Below are positions 14,526 through 24,258 of a DNA stretch of 55,664 nt, piece by piece. The notes beneath the pieces are model-generated. The model was not told the origin of the DNA and did not search any database. It was given only the letters and a program-made list of their open reading frames with translations. A program made the position numbers and the translations under genes. Position 1 is the stretch's first letter. The number at the start of each line of letters is the position of its first letter. Source of the stretch: Odoribacter sp. (GTDB taxonomy: Bacteria; Bacteroidota; Bacteroidia; Bacteroidales; Muribaculaceae); assembly GCA_023663145.1 (NCBI GenBank), contig JAMPHZ010000019.1, forward strand, positions 1-55,664, in the 5' to 3' direction.

Positions 14526-17456
14526 TTAGAGAACAATCTTTGTGCCGTTGACGATGTAGAATCCGCGAGGCAGCTCGATGGTGTTTATGCCTACGTGTAG
14601 ATCAACGGGGAATGAAACGCCATCAATGCGCACGATCGAGGTTGTGCAGGCGTCGGGAGTCTCGATAATGAGGCTGCCGTTGCGTGTATAAACCTTCAAA
14701 TTATTTACAATTATGGCTTGGTCGATACCGTCGGCATAATATTTGCCGGTAAATCCCTGGGCGTTGTATATGCCGTTGTTGAAGAAGTCAAGGTCAGCTG
14801 TCTGGCCGGAGCCGTTGTTGCTGAAGATAATCTTCATGATGGGATTGGCGTCGGTGACGGTACAGGTGAATTTGAAGTATCCGCTTACAGGGTCAAGTGC
14901 GATTCCTTGTCCGGGCCAGTTACCGCCTGAATAATTTTTGGAATCGTGTGCGCTGTCCCATGCCCATACAGTGGGTGTGTTCCAAGAAGATGCACTGTTG
15001 TCGAAATAAGCTGTGAATACAGTGTTTGCCTCGATTGGATCATCACCGCCTTCGATCTCACCGGCTCCTTCGATAGTCTTTACATATCCAGAGGCATTAT
15101 AGTAGCCGCCGTTGACATATGCCCAACCGTCTTTTGAAGTCTGGTCATTGCCGTTATTGAAAATAAGCATGCCCTGTACCTTGCCGGTGCCGGTGTAGCT
15201 CCATTTCCATACCTTGTTTCCAAGATATGTAAGTGACTGTCCTGGCCAGTTGCCTCCTGTGAAGTTTGTTGCCGAGCTCCATATCCATGCGTTGACATTA
15301 TTCCATCCGTTTGTAGCCTCAAAGAATACGGCCTGCTCGCCTTTATTCATCGAAGGTGCGATGGGGTTTTCGGGTTCATCGGGTTCTATGATAACGGGTC
15401 CTGAGGAATCACGCTGTGTAACAGTCTCTTCAGGCTCCTCATTTCCGTCATATCCGGCCTGAGGCACAATGACGGGTGATGATGAGTAGAGATACTTGCC
15501 GTCAGAACCGATCTTGCCGGGCGCCGGAGTTTTATCAGTAGAGAGGACATATATGCGCATATTGCCTTTTCCTGAGCAGGTAACGCTGAGAGAACCGTTG
15601 GTCACTGTTTTTACGTCACCTGTGATCACGTCGGTGTATGTGCCGTTGAGCACACCTGTGAATGAAGCGTTTCCGCTGATAGCCACAAGGGCATAAGAGT
15701 CAGTGGTGGCATCGGTATAACGGCGCTTGAATGCCATGGTGCCTGAGCAACCTTCGGTCGAATACTGGCCTTTGCGCAGGGCAGGCACGGCGGCGCGGAT
15801 CATGTTGAGGCGCTGGATGTGCAATGCGAGGGGATGTGACAGGGTCGCGGCCATATTGCCGGTGGCGTTGGTATAGGTTGCGAAGTCGGTCACGTCAACC
15901 GAGCCCTCGATGTAGCCGCCGAAATAAGCGCGACCGCTGTTTTTGAGTGCAAGGTTGGCACCCTCGTCAATGGTTTTTCCGGCCTGGAATTCTATTTCGG
16001 AGCCATAATACAGGCATGGTATGCCTCGCCATGAGAACATTAGAGAAAGGTTCTCGGCCCAAGCTTCCTGCCCCCAGCTGAAGCGGCAACGGTCGTTGCC
16101 GTTGGGGCCGTAGTCATGTGAGTCTACATATACCACATTCCAGCGGGCATCATTATAAAGGTCATCGTCAGAGCGCACGCCGAAAGCGTTTTGGGCGTCT
16201 CTGAAGCGCCAGTGCATGGGGAAGTCAATTACATTGAGGCCTGAATACATTGAGTAGTCTTCAGTATGGTATGCGTTGCCGTCGAGAAAGGCGTTCTTCG
16301 AGCGAGGCATGGAGGTGTGTCCGGTATAGTCTTGGGCCTGGGCAAGGACTGACTTGGCATTGGTGTGTGTGCCGAATTCACCTTCCATAATCACCTGGCT
16401 GTCCCATGATGAGGGATCGGTGTCCCAGGCGTAGTCTTTTTCTTCTTTCCATGTGTAGAAGCATGGCGAGCAGTTATAGTTCTGGCCGCGGTATATTACT
16501 TCCTCGGCGCGGGCGCAAACTTCTGTATACATGAAGAATGGCGAGCCTCCACGGCGGTCTTTGTATTTCTCGGCCGCTGCCATAAGGCCGGGAACGAATG
16601 CTTTGTTGAACGTAAGACGTGAGACGTGTCCGCCGGTGTCAATTCGGAATCCGTCGACACCCATTGCTATGAATTTAGAGTAGCAGTCAATGAGGTAATT
16701 GTATACTGTGGGGTGTTCTGTATTGAGGTCAACACAGTCACCGGCTATCTGTCCCCACCAGCGTGAGGCATCATCCCAATCCCAATTCTGACCTACGTGG
16801 TGCCAGTAGTTGTGCGAGTCGTGGTTTTGTCCGTCGGTATTCTTCATCAGAGCCAGGCGTGATGCATATTGGCTGCCGGCGGGTAGCGAGAAGTAGTTTG
16901 AGGGAAGTTTGGTGTCGGGGTGAAGGAGCAGTGATGTATTGATGTTGCTCAGGTTCTTGGTGTAATCCTTGGTAAACATAGGGCAAAGATTTTCTTCGCC
17001 GAAGTTTCCGGTGTGTTGAAGCACTATGTCAAGGATGATTTTCATGCCGCGGGCGTGGGCGGCGTCAATAAGATCCTGAAACTTGCAGTCATCACTTTCG
17101 TAGCGGGGATCTACCTTGTTGAAGTTGATAGCATGATAGCCGTGGTAGTCAAGACCAGATGCATTTTCAACCACAGGAGTGATCCATACGGCGGTGAAAC
17201 CGAGGGCTTTGATGTAGTCAAGCTTTTCGATCAGACCTTTGAAATCGCCTCGCCATTCAGGATCGTTGATGTTGTTGATACCGTCCCAACAATACGTGTT
17301 GTTGGTGATATCTCCATCATAGAATCGGGTGGTCATCGCGAAGTAAATCGTTTCGTCGCGGAAGTCACCGCGGTCGCCGATGAATGTGGATGCCGACATA
17401 GGGATGGCCGTTGCGGCCAAGGCTATGCCAAACAGCGCATTACGCATTTGTTTCAT
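14526..17456 (-). CDS. Secreted GH13 alpha-amylase with two C-terminal starch-binding modules
   Basis: Start chosen at the ATG at 17456 (MKQMRNALFGIALAAT, a clean signal peptide). An upstream in-frame start at 17513 would lie beside the promoter. The ~976-residue protein has a GH13 barrel with ALGFTAVWITPV, the nucleophile Asp in GFRIDTGG (D273), the acid/base Glu in YTEVCA (E312) and the third Asp in VDSHD (D448). An all-beta C domain follows. Two related modules at ~700-790 and ~815-905 share GGNWPGQ and NNG motifs and look like CBM26-type starch-binding domains. The C-terminus (ELPRGFYIVNGTKIVL) resembles a degenerate secretion/anchoring tail. No susCD-like pair is adjacent, so this is not a classical starch-utilisation locus. 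It probably degrades starch or glycogen outside the cell. Confidence 0.9.
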   Translation of the reverse strand: MKQMRNALFGIALAATAIPMSASTFIGDRGDFRDETIYFAMTTRFYDGDITNNTYCWDGINNINDPEWRGDFKGLIEKLDYIKALGFTAVWITPVVENASGLDYHGYHAINFNKVDPRYESDDCKFQDLIDAAHARGMKIILDIVLQHTGNFGEENLCPMFTKDYTKNLSNINTSLLLHPDTKLPSNYFSLPAGSQYASRLALMKNTDGQNHDSHNYWHHVGQNWDWDDASRWWGQIAGDCVDLNTEHPTVYNYLIDCYSKFIAMGVDGFRIDTGGHVSRLTFNKAFVPGLMAAAEKYKDRRGGSPFFMYTEVCARAEEVIYRGQNYNCSPCFYTWKEEKDYAWDTDPSSWDSQVIMEGEFGTHTNAKSVLAQAQDYTGHTSMPRSKNAFLDGNAYHTEDYSMYSGLNVIDFPMHWRFRDAQNAFGVRSDDDLYNDARWNVVYVDSHDYGPNGNDRCRFSWGQEAWAENLSLMFSWRGIPCLYYGSEIEFQAGKTIDEGANLALKNSGRAYFGGYIEGSVDVTDFATYTNATGNMAATLSHPLALHIQRLNMIRAAVPALRKGQYSTEGCSGTMAFKRRYTDATTDSYALVAISGNASFTGVLNGTYTDVITGDVKTVTNGSLSVTCSGKGNMRIYVLSTDKTPAPGKIGSDGKYLYSSSPVIVPQAGYDGNEEPEETVTQRDSSGPVIIEPDEPENPIAPSMNKGEQAVFFEATNGWNNVNAWIWSSATNFTGGNWPGQSLTYLGNKVWKWSYTGTGKVQGMLIFNNGNDQTSKDGWAYVNGGYYNASGYVKTIEGAGEIEGGDDPIEANTVFTAYFDNSASSWNTPTVWAWDSAHDSKNYSGGNWPGQGIALDPVSGYFKFTCTVTDANPIMKIIFSNNGSGQTADLDFFNNGIYNAQGFTGKYYADGIDQAIIVNNLKVYTRNGSLIIETPDACTTSIVRIDGVSFPVDLHVGINTIELPRGFYIVNGTKIVL

Positions 17457-17502
17457 GGTTTTAATAACTAATGTAAGTGATATAGTAGTATAAAAATCGC
17501 TG

Positions 17503-17534
17503 CAAAAGTACACTTTTTACACTAAAATGGCAAA
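17503..17534 (-). promoter_or_regulatory. Amylase promoter (-33 TTTG, -7 TACTTTTG)
   Basis: On the minus strand TTTG (17531-17534) and TACTTTTG (17503-17510) are separated by exactly 20 bp, a full match to the Bacteroidota promoter. The implied transcription start is near 17496, about 40 bp before the chosen ATG. This argues against the longer upstream start. Confidence 0.7.
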
Positions 17535-17603
17535 AAAATAAATAAAAAAATCGGAAAAGAAGAAAAAAAGGCAAAGTAAGCGTGAAAATTCGCTTTTTTG
17601 TGC

Positions 17604-17611
17604 TAATTTTG
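17604..17611 (+). promoter_or_regulatory. Putative pyrH-frr promoter -7 box
   Basis: TAATTTTG matches TAnnTTTG. Transcription would start near 17618, so an ATG at 17619 would be leaderless, while the ATG at 17640 gets a ~20-nt leader. No good -33 element. Confidence 0.45.
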
Positions 17612-17639
17612 TGTTTTAATGATAAAAACACTAACGTAT

Positions 17640-18353
17640 ATGCGCACAAAATATTCACGAGTATTATTGAAACTTAGCGGAGAGTCGCTGATGGGAACCC
17701 AGGGCTACGGTATTGACACTGAGCGTTTGAACGCTTATGCCTCACAGATTCAGGAGGCGGTAGGGGCCGGGGTGCAGGTTGCCATTGTCATAGGTGGCGG
17801 AAATATTTTCCGTGGCCTGAGTGGAGCTTCGCGTGGCTTTGACCGCGTGATGGGAGACCAGATGGGCATGCTTGCTACCGTAATAAACTCATTGGCGCTA
17901 TGCTCGGCTCTTCGTGGAATAGGTCAGGCAGCACGTGTGTTCACCGCTATCAACATGTTTCCTGTGGGCGAGCAGTACAGCAAGTGGAAGGCTATCGAGG
18001 CTCTTGAACGTAACGAGGTGGCTATAATTGCCGGAGGTACAGGGAATCCGTTCTTTACAACTGACACAGGCTCAGCGCTGCGTGCCGTAGAAGTGGAGGC
18101 AGGTGTGATGCTGAAGGGTACACGTGTAGATGGCATATATACCGCCGATCCTGAAAAGGATCCGCAGGCTACAAAGTTTGATGTGATAACCTATGATGAG
18201 GTGTATAACCGCGGACTTAAGGTGATGGATCTCACTGCTACAGCCTTGTGCAAGGAGAATGGCATGCCTATCATCGTATTTGACATGGATACTCCGGGAA
18301 ACCTCGCCAAGGTGCTTGCCGGTGATAAAATCGGAACATTAGTAACAGTATAA
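17640..18353 (+). CDS. pyrH: UMP kinase
   Basis: A ~237-residue amino-acid-kinase-fold enzyme that phosphorylates UMP to UDP in pyrimidine nucleotide synthesis. The start at 17640 ([19 protein letters not shown]) gives the usual length; the ATG at 17619 is in frame but sits at the predicted transcription start. Signature segments: [56 protein letters not shown] and [17 protein letters not shown]. It is followed 10 bp later by frr, a common bacterial pairing. Confidence 0.96.
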   Translation: MRTKYSRVLLKLSGESLMGTQGYGIDTERLNAYASQIQEAVGAGVQVAIVIGGGNIFRGLSGASRGFDRVMGDQMGMLATVINSLALCSALRGIGQAARVFTAINMFPVGEQYSKWKAIEALERNEVAIIAGGTGNPFFTTDTGSALRAVEVEAGVMLKGTRVDGIYTADPEKDPQATKFDVITYDEVYNRGLKVMDLTATALCKENGMPIIVFDMDTPGNLAKVLAGDKIGTLVTV

Positions 18354-18363
18354 TTATAATATC

Positions 18364-18924
18364 ATGACCGACCCCAAAACGTATCTCGGCCCGGCCGAGG
18401 AAAAAATGGAAATGGCTGTCGCTTTCCTTGATGAAACGCTGTCGCACATCCGTGCCGGCAAGGCCAATCCCAAGATTCTTGATGCTATACGTGTCAATTA
18501 TTACGGCAGCATGTCTCCCCTGAGCAATGTGGCCAATATTTCGGTGCCTGATGCCCGCACCATCGTCATCACTCCTTGGGAGAAGTCGATGTTCAAGGAG
18601 GTTGAGAAAGCAATCATCAACTCTGAGCTTGGCATCACCCCTGAAAATAATGGTGAGGTTATACGCCTGAGCATTCCCCCGCTTACAGAGGAGCGTCGCA
18701 AGTCGCTTGTAAAACAGTCGAAGGCTGAGGCCGAACAGGCTAAGATTTCAGTGCGTAATGCCCGTCGCGATGCCATTGATGGACTGAAGAAGGCTATAAA
18801 GCAGGGTATGCCCGAGGATGTTGAGAAGGACGCCGAGGCTTCCGCCCAAAAGATGCATGACAAGTATCTGAAGAAAATCGATGATCTTTACATTGCCAAG
18901 GAAAAAGAAATCATGACAGTGTGA
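18364..18924 (+). CDS. frr: Ribosome recycling factor
   Basis: A 186-residue RRF, the standard length; with EF-G it splits post-termination ribosomes. The three-helix domain is recognisable from [22 protein letters not shown] at the N-terminus and from [34 protein letters not shown] near residues 115-150. Co-transcribed with pyrH and ended by a strong hairpin terminator. Confidence 0.97.
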   Translation: MTDPKTYLGPAEEKMEMAVAFLDETLSHIRAGKANPKILDAIRVNYYGSMSPLSNVANISVPDARTIVITPWEKSMFKEVEKAIINSELGITPENNGEVIRLSIPPLTEERRKSLVKQSKAEAEQAKISVRNARRDAIDGLKKAIKQGMPEDVEKDAEASAQKMHDKYLKKIDDLYIAKEKEIMTV

Positions 18925-18947
18925 CGATTGTCAGACTGTTCTGAACC

Positions 18948-18990
18948 ACAGCGGGCCGGTGCTGATCATAACCACCGGCCCGCTGTTTTT
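18948..18990 (+). terminator. Rho-independent terminator of pyrH-frr
   Basis: A perfect 14-bp GC-rich stem (18948-18961 with 18973-18986), 11-nt loop and T5 tract, 24 bp after the frr stop. The fimbrial operon converges from the other side and may use the same stem. Confidence 0.9.
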
Positions 18991-19009
18991 GTTTTATGCT
19001 GACTATCGG

Positions 19010-19939
19010 TCAAATACCTATCGCATGAGCTATCTGAGACAACGGGGCGTCTTTGAGGACAATAGTGCCGTCGGCTGATATAAGATAGAATGAAGGTGTG
19101 GCGCGTATTATATATAGGTCATCGCGGTCAATTATGCCGTCACGGTCAATTGTAACCTCCCAGGAAGCCGGCAGGGTTGATGCATGTTCAGACCAATGGT
19201 CGTAATCGTCGCCATCGTAAACGAGCAGTAATCTGAGGCGACCTGAAGCAATAGCCATCTCTACAGATGGTGCGTTACGCATCATCTCAATCGAGGCGTT
19301 GCATTTTTCGCAGTCCGGCTCATAAAACATAAGTATTGTAGATGCACCTTCAGATGAAGACAGTTTTACAACGCGGCCGTCGCGGCTGTAGACAGTGAAA
19401 TCCGGAGCTTTCTGTCCCGGGTGGTTCTTGAGGATGATCTCACGCCGTCCCTCAGCGGTCGGATCGCCATCAGGCTTAATGGCAATCGCATGATTTATGA
19501 AGTATAAGTAAAGCTCTTCCGAGATAAACGGGCTTTCGGCCTCCCACAGGTAGTGGGTGGCAAGCGATTGGATGTTATCGTATATTCCATCCGGAGCGTT
19601 GTAGGCATTGTCGAGCAGTTTGTTCACGCTGCCTGAGAGTGCATCCGGTGAGCATAATGGCAGCACGGAGATAAAGTTACTGAAACTCTGCTCCATGAAA
19701 GCGGTGTCGAGGCTAAGGGAGGTGTCGTTGAAGTCGAGCTTATCCCAAAAATGCAATGCGAGGTAATCGGCGCGTTCCCGGGGGGTTGAAAGTGATTCCG
19801 GAATATCGGGCATCTCCACCTCAGTCGGTCTTGCGATAAAAGCCCTGTCAGTTGACTCAGCCTTGTGGACACATGCGGTGACAGTCATGGCCAGTGCCAT
19901 GGCTGCCAGTAGCGAATGTATGAATTCTCTCGTTCTCAT
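19010..19939 (-). CDS. DUF5106/thioredoxin-like lipoprotein, last gene of the fimbrial operon
   Basis: A 309-residue lipoprotein (signal to TVTAC, Cys23). Residues ~45-165 fit the helical DUF5106 region (RADYLALHFWDKLDFND). Residues ~170-305 are a thioredoxin/TlpA-like fold with GQKAPDFTVYSRDGRVVKLSS, a CxxC in FYEPDCEKCNAS and the cis-Pro region IIRATPSFYLI. Its ATG overlaps the stop of the tip-protein gene by 4 bp (ATGA), so translation is coupled. A cell-surface or periplasmic thiol-disulfide role is inferred; its link to fimbriae is only by operon position. Confidence 0.85.
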   Translation of the reverse strand: MRTREFIHSLLAAMALAMTVTACVHKAESTDRAFIARPTEVEMPDIPESLSTPRERADYLALHFWDKLDFNDTSLSLDTAFMEQSFSNFISVLPLCSPDALSGSVNKLLDNAYNAPDGIYDNIQSLATHYLWEAESPFISEELYLYFINHAIAIKPDGDPTAEGRREIILKNHPGQKAPDFTVYSRDGRVVKLSSSEGASTILMFYEPDCEKCNASIEMMRNAPSVEMAIASGRLRLLLVYDGDDYDHWSEHASTLPASWEVTIDRDGIIDRDDLYIIRATPSFYLISADGTIVLKDAPLSQIAHAIGI

Positions 19940-22900
19940 TCTACATAATCCCGGACACAGCGCAGAACGAAGTATCCGCCGTCATCTCCCTGTGTCGCTT
20001 TTACGTCATCGCTGTTTGATGTCACTTTCATGATCCAACGGAAGACCTCGCTGATTGTGCCATCCGGATCCTTCGGGTTATTCCCCGGTGTGTATGATTC
20101 GCGGTCGAAGTAGGAGAATGTGCAGGACCGTGCGTAGGTCGCTGCTGTTGAGCGGGGCGATTTCCCTAAGATACCCATGATTGTAAGTTCTTTTTGGTTT
20201 GGAATCCGCCAACCGTCTTTCCCTGTCTTTTCTTTAAGCGATGCACATGGATTGTGACCGAGCAGATATTCACCCCATTCTGTGGTGCCGGGTATAAATC
20301 CGTCAAGATCATAATAAAGCAAGTCATATTCTGCATCAGCGAATTCAAATGCCTTGTAACAGCGGTTGTATCGTTGGTCGAAGATATGATGGGGTGGCAT
20401 GGGGGCATTTACCGAGTAATATGGCTCGGTGCGGATTGAATTTGCGTCGTAGTGGCTGAGATCAATGATATTTGTACCTTCGCGTAGTTTGAAGGCAGGT
20501 TCTGTTACATTGGATTCGTTTATTACAGTCATATTACCGCCCAGATTGCGCACGCAACGCACATGCCAGGGTGCGCCGCCTCCCCATTCCATCCATTTTG
20601 AGTCAGATGTTCCTTCCATAGCCCATATTTGGCGTCCGTCGGAAGTGTAGAGCATTAGTGACGAATTGTAGTCATTGCGTGTGTACTGCAGTTTTGTAAG
20701 ATTCTCCACATTCACGATAGGAGTCTCGAGAGAACGCCGTCCCAAAATCACACGCACATATTGCGCACGTGTAGGCACGAACCAACGTAATTCGTTGGCA
20801 TCGATCTTTCCGTCACCGTCAAGATCCCGGTTGCGGTTGAGGCATGCTGTGATTGCCTCGATGAATTTCGGGGAACGTGTCTGGTCGGGATCATAGCTTG
20901 ATGCGGTGCCGCTGATGGTGATGATGGCCGGGAGGGCTTCGGTGCGGGCGGCGCGCACATTGTTCTGATTATTTACTGCGTTGACATTCTGAGGGGATGT
21001 TAGGGTCAGGAATGAACTCCAGTTATATCGGTCGTCGCGCCATGTCAAGGACGCATTTTCGCTCCATTTTGTATTGCCTGCAAGGTAATATGCCGCATTG
21101 AAGCGCCCCGATGCGGTGTTGCCGTTGCCGCCCGGATTGTAGTTGTTGCGCAGATTCAGACCCATTGATTCATTGATGTGCTCTACCCCAAGCCCCGAGG
21201 CTGATGATGACACGTAATAGGTTTGAATAGATTTCTGCGAGAGGGCGTACTTGGAGGTGTAATGAATGCTGTTGCCGTCGGCTGATGTATATGCGGCGAC
21301 ATTTAGCCATACACGTCGTTCAGGGCGGTTCACATAGTCGTGCCATGCTTTTGAGCCGGTCTCGTTGCCGTAGGCGTATGCATCCTCTTCATAGGTGTTC
21401 TCATTTACAAACATCGTATACCACCCGGCACTCAAATTTCCTTTCACCTGATCAAGAGTGTATGTCCGGCCGTCGGCGTTGACGCCTGTGCGGGGTTTAT
21501 ATGTGGCGAAAACATTTTGACTGGTTGTAGGGCGGAGTTCGATCCACGAGATGTATTTGTAGTCGGAAGATCCTGTAGCCGGTACCGATGCCGGATTCAT
21601 TGAGTTTATGTATCGGTTGGAACCGTCGAGGGCGGGCACCGAGAATAAGTATTCGAAGTTTGCGATCTCGCTTGCTGTCAGGTATATGTTTGTCTGTGCA
21701 TAGTGGGCGTCAACCTCGAAGAATGAGTCGGTTATATCAGAGACAAATCCTTCTACCGCCGGGTTTGTCTCCGAGTTCTGGCCGTTCTCATTGCGGGCCT
21801 CGACAACCAGGTCGTTAACATTGTTTATGGTGACATTGTAGATATATCTGGCGTTGCGGCGGCAGTTGAAGTCACGTGCTTTTGTGAGATTGTCATAACC
21901 CTCCACATATCCGAGGTGCACAACATAATCAGTCTCAACAGTACGGCTTGCAAGCCCGCTGTCGCTTATGTCATCTCCGTTTTCGTCCACTTTCATATCA
22001 AGGGTGACATGAAAGCGCACGTATGTGGCGAAGTTATTGTAGTCGGAGCTGTTTATGTTATCAATAAGCGACACATATCGGTCGCTGTTTGAGCCGTCGG
22101 GATTCTTGTATTCAAGTTCTCGGTATGAGTATGCGTTGGTGTTATTGTATGCAGGGCCGGGTTCAAGTCCGGAGCGCTTGTTTTCAAGTTGCCAGAAGTC
22201 AAAAGTGAAAGAGTTGGCGTTGCGTGTGATTTCGGTTGATCGCGTGCTGTTGAGGAAACGGTTGTCAGCAGCTGTGCGGGCGTCGGGGGCGTTCTCGGGT
22301 TGTTGCTCTGCGGTCCGCTCGTGCAGCCATGAATGTGCAGGCATGTTAATCACCTGCCATGACTCAACGGCACACGAGTTTATGTTCTTGCTGTTGATGG
22401 TGATGTTGAATTTTACTTGCGAGATGAGTCGGCGCAGATGTATGGCACCCTTCAGTGCTCCGTTGCCCGGGTATATGTTAACAGCTGACATCTGCGGAAG
22501 GCTTCCGTCGGTGTGGCTGTCTTCGGTATAGAACCCGCTCATGACAAGGGCGTTGAGAGGTGCTTCTGTATTGATGGTGCCTGATGTGTTGAACGCTGCC
22601 GAAATTGAGGTGAATTCATTCCAGGTGTCGGCCTGTTCAAGGGCCTCGCTCATTGCTATAAGTTTGCCGGAGTCATCGACTGATGCGTAACGGTAATTGT
22701 AATTGGCTACGGCTACTATATAGCTGCGACCTGAGAGGGCCTCAAGGCTTATGGACCGGTAGTTGTGGTTGAGGCTTTCGTTGAGGTCAGTGAATTCCAT
22801 CACGCCGGTTCGTGCTCCGGTATTGGCGTTGTATACCGCGACCCATAGAGTGTTTACCTTTTGGTCAAGGCCGGCCTGCATGTCACCGCGTGACATCACC

Positions 22901-23085
22901 GGCGCTTCCGGTAATGATATGGATAAAGTGATCTCGGCCGGAAGTCCTTCTTGACATTCACTTTTGACCGGCACATCGAGCTCGTCTGTACAGCCCGCAC
23001 CCGTCACCATGGCAACTATAGCTGCCACGGCCATAAGTAATGCTTTGAAGCGACCGTCAAATATATAGAGAGATGTTGCTGTCAT
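19936..23085 (-). CDS. Large fimbrial tip/adhesin-like lipoprotein (DUF4906 type)
   Basis: A 1049-residue lipoprotein (signal ends at TGAGC, Cys32). The N-terminal ~400 residues have the beta-rich fimbrillin-like pattern (TLWVAVYNANTGARTG, YIVAVANYNYRYA, AIHLRRLISQVKFNI) seen in DUF4906 proteins at the end of type V fimbrial operons. A perfect EF-hand-type loop, DLDGDGKIDANE, lies near residue 752. Two C-terminal modules each end in a similar motif (PWHVRCVRN and YFVLRCVRD), with GWRIPNQKEL in the second, suggesting tandem lectin-like domains. The likely role is a tip adhesin. It starts 2 bp after the previous gene. The family is inferred from pattern and operon position; ligand unknown. Confidence 0.78.
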   Translation of the reverse strand: MTATSLYIFDGRFKALLMAVAAIVAMVTGAGCTDELDVPVKSECQEGLPAEITLSISLPEAPVMSRGDMQAGLDQKVNTLWVAVYNANTGARTGVMEFTDLNESLNHNYRSISLEALSGRSYIVAVANYNYRYASVDDSGKLIAMSEALEQADTWNEFTSISAAFNTSGTINTEAPLNALVMSGFYTEDSHTDGSLPQMSAVNIYPGNGALKGAIHLRRLISQVKFNITINSKNINSCAVESWQVINMPAHSWLHERTAEQQPENAPDARTAADNRFLNSTRSTEITRNANSFTFDFWQLENKRSGLEPGPAYNNTNAYSYRELEYKNPDGSNSDRYVSLIDNINSSDYNNFATYVRFHVTLDMKVDENGDDISDSGLASRTVETDYVVHLGYVEGYDNLTKARDFNCRRNARYIYNVTINNVNDLVVEARNENGQNSETNPAVEGFVSDITDSFFEVDAHYAQTNIYLTASEIANFEYLFSVPALDGSNRYINSMNPASVPATGSSDYKYISWIELRPTTSQNVFATYKPRTGVNADGRTYTLDQVKGNLSAGWYTMFVNENTYEEDAYAYGNETGSKAWHDYVNRPERRVWLNVAAYTSADGNSIHYTSKYALSQKSIQTYYVSSSASGLGVEHINESMGLNLRNNYNPGGNGNTASGRFNAAYYLAGNTKWSENASLTWRDDRYNWSSFLTLTSPQNVNAVNNQNNVRAARTEALPAIITISGTASSYDPDQTRSPKFIEAITACLNRNRDLDGDGKIDANELRWFVPTRAQYVRVILGRRSLETPIVNVENLTKLQYTRNDYNSSLMLYTSDGRQIWAMEGTSDSKWMEWGGGAPWHVRCVRNLGGNMTVINESNVTEPAFKLREGTNIIDLSHYDANSIRTEPYYSVNAPMPPHHIFDQRYNRCYKAFEFADAEYDLLYYDLDGFIPGTTEWGEYLLGHNPCASLKEKTGKDGWRIPNQKELTIMGILGKSPRSTAATYARSCTFSYFDRESYTPGNNPKDPDGTISEVFRWIMKVTSNSDDVKATQGDDGGYFVLRCVRDYVE

Positions 23086-23087
23086 TG

Positions 23088-24227
23088 CTAATTAAAGGGC
23101 GGAATGATTATATTGTTTGTTACCCAGGGGCACACTGTGTAGTTGATGGTGATGTCAGATGTGCGTAGATTCACGTTCACGATCACATGAGTGTTGCGTG
23201 GCAGGTCATTCATCGGTGCCGTCTGCGACGGTGTCTGCGGTGTCGACCAGTTGATTATATTCCAACCTGTAGACACGTCATCGAAGACGAATGCCGTGGC
23301 GTATTCGTTTCCGGCAGTTGTTACATGACCTTCGGGTAGGTAGAACGGGCCGAGTTCAGTTTCGTCTCCGGGAGCAAGCTCCGTGGCTGTATCGAAGAAT
23401 ACTTCTTTGCCTGATGTATCGGGGGTATTGTAGCTGTCCCAGAACATCTGGGTGTCATCGGTGAATGTTGCCTGGGGAAAGAAGTATTGCCGTGAGGCTA
23501 CATTGTTGATGCCAATCGATGTCACCGTATGTGGCTTTGAATCATTGTTTTTTATACGGTAGGTGTATTTTACCGCGGCCCGGTGTATTGTGAATGTGGC
23601 ATTGTAGTGCTCGCTGTCGTTACCTATGAAGTAGTGGTGTATGGCACTCATCGTCAGAGGGAGGCGCAGGGTGGTATTCGTTGCCTGATCAGCGTTGTCG
23701 GCGGCGGTAAAGATCAGTGATTCTAATTCTGATTCGTTGATCCTCACGCCTATGGACGCATCGAATGTGCGGAAATATGTGCCGGCTGATATTGCATTGC
23801 CCGTGACTGGGTCATTCACCATTGTGCCGTCTTCGTTGGCGATAAGAATTATGGTCTTCAGCTCGTTGGATTTTACCTCGAAATCCTGCCCTGTGGCAAC
23901 GATGTCGGGAGCGGTGGACAGATCCCACAGCGTATTATGCTCCACAAATCCGTCTGCATCGGCGATTATGATACGCACTGTGTGCATCTTTTCGCCGTTT
24001 GATGCGGGAAGTTTGTCGGGTTCATATTCGTCGCCGGTGGCGCGTGAGTGTGCCACGGACGCCATGTCGGGGTTATTGAGGTTTATGCGCAGGGTGAGCA
24101 CTGCTGTCTGTGCATTACCCTTATCAATTATGTCAAGGTCATCGTGCGAGCAGCCGGTGGCTGCCGTCATTGATGCGATGACGGCGGTCACGATGGAGAG
24201 TTGACGGATCAATGTCTTGAATGTCAT
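23088..24227 (-). CDS. Fimbrillin-family accessory lipoprotein (FimA/Mfa-like)
   Basis: A 379-residue lipoprotein with signal to TAATGC (Cys26) and two beta-sandwich halves in fimbrillin style: AVLTLRINLNN, HTVRIIIADADGFVEHN, and later FTIHRAAVKYTYRIKN and HVIVNVNLRTSDITINYTV. It ends in CPWVTNNIIIPPFN, a strand pattern like the C-terminal strand of fimbrial subunits. Its place after the major subunit and the anchor suggests a minor shaft or tip-complex subunit. The gene is tightly packed (31 bp after mfa2-like, 2 bp before the tip gene). Confidence 0.8.
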   Translation of the reverse strand: MTFKTLIRQLSIVTAVIASMTAATGCSHDDLDIIDKGNAQTAVLTLRINLNNPDMASVAHSRATGDEYEPDKLPASNGEKMHTVRIIIADADGFVEHNTLWDLSTAPDIVATGQDFEVKSNELKTIILIANEDGTMVNDPVTGNAISAGTYFRTFDASIGVRINESELESLIFTAADNADQATNTTLRLPLTMSAIHHYFIGNDSEHYNATFTIHRAAVKYTYRIKNNDSKPHTVTSIGINNVASRQYFFPQATFTDDTQMFWDSYNTPDTSGKEVFFDTATELAPGDETELGPFYLPEGHVTTAGNEYATAFVFDDVSTGWNIINWSTPQTPSQTAPMNDLPRNTHVIVNVNLRTSDITINYTVCPWVTNNIIIPPFN

Positions 24228-24258
24228 TTTCGTGGCTGCTTGTTAAAGGAGGAGTAAA

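Noticed and set aside
14526..17456. Starch utilisation (Sus-type) locus
   Set aside because: No SusC/SusD pair, SusE/F lipoprotein or regulator is adjacent; the amylase is a single gene between its own promoter and terminator.
17457..17513. Upstream start for the amylase (19 extra residues)
   Set aside because: It would begin within the promoter region; the ATG at 17456 is followed directly by a normal signal peptide.
22055..22531. A 158-codon plus-strand frame inside the fimbrial tip gene
   Set aside because: Opposite strand to a coherent 1049-residue lipoprotein; no start context or promoter.
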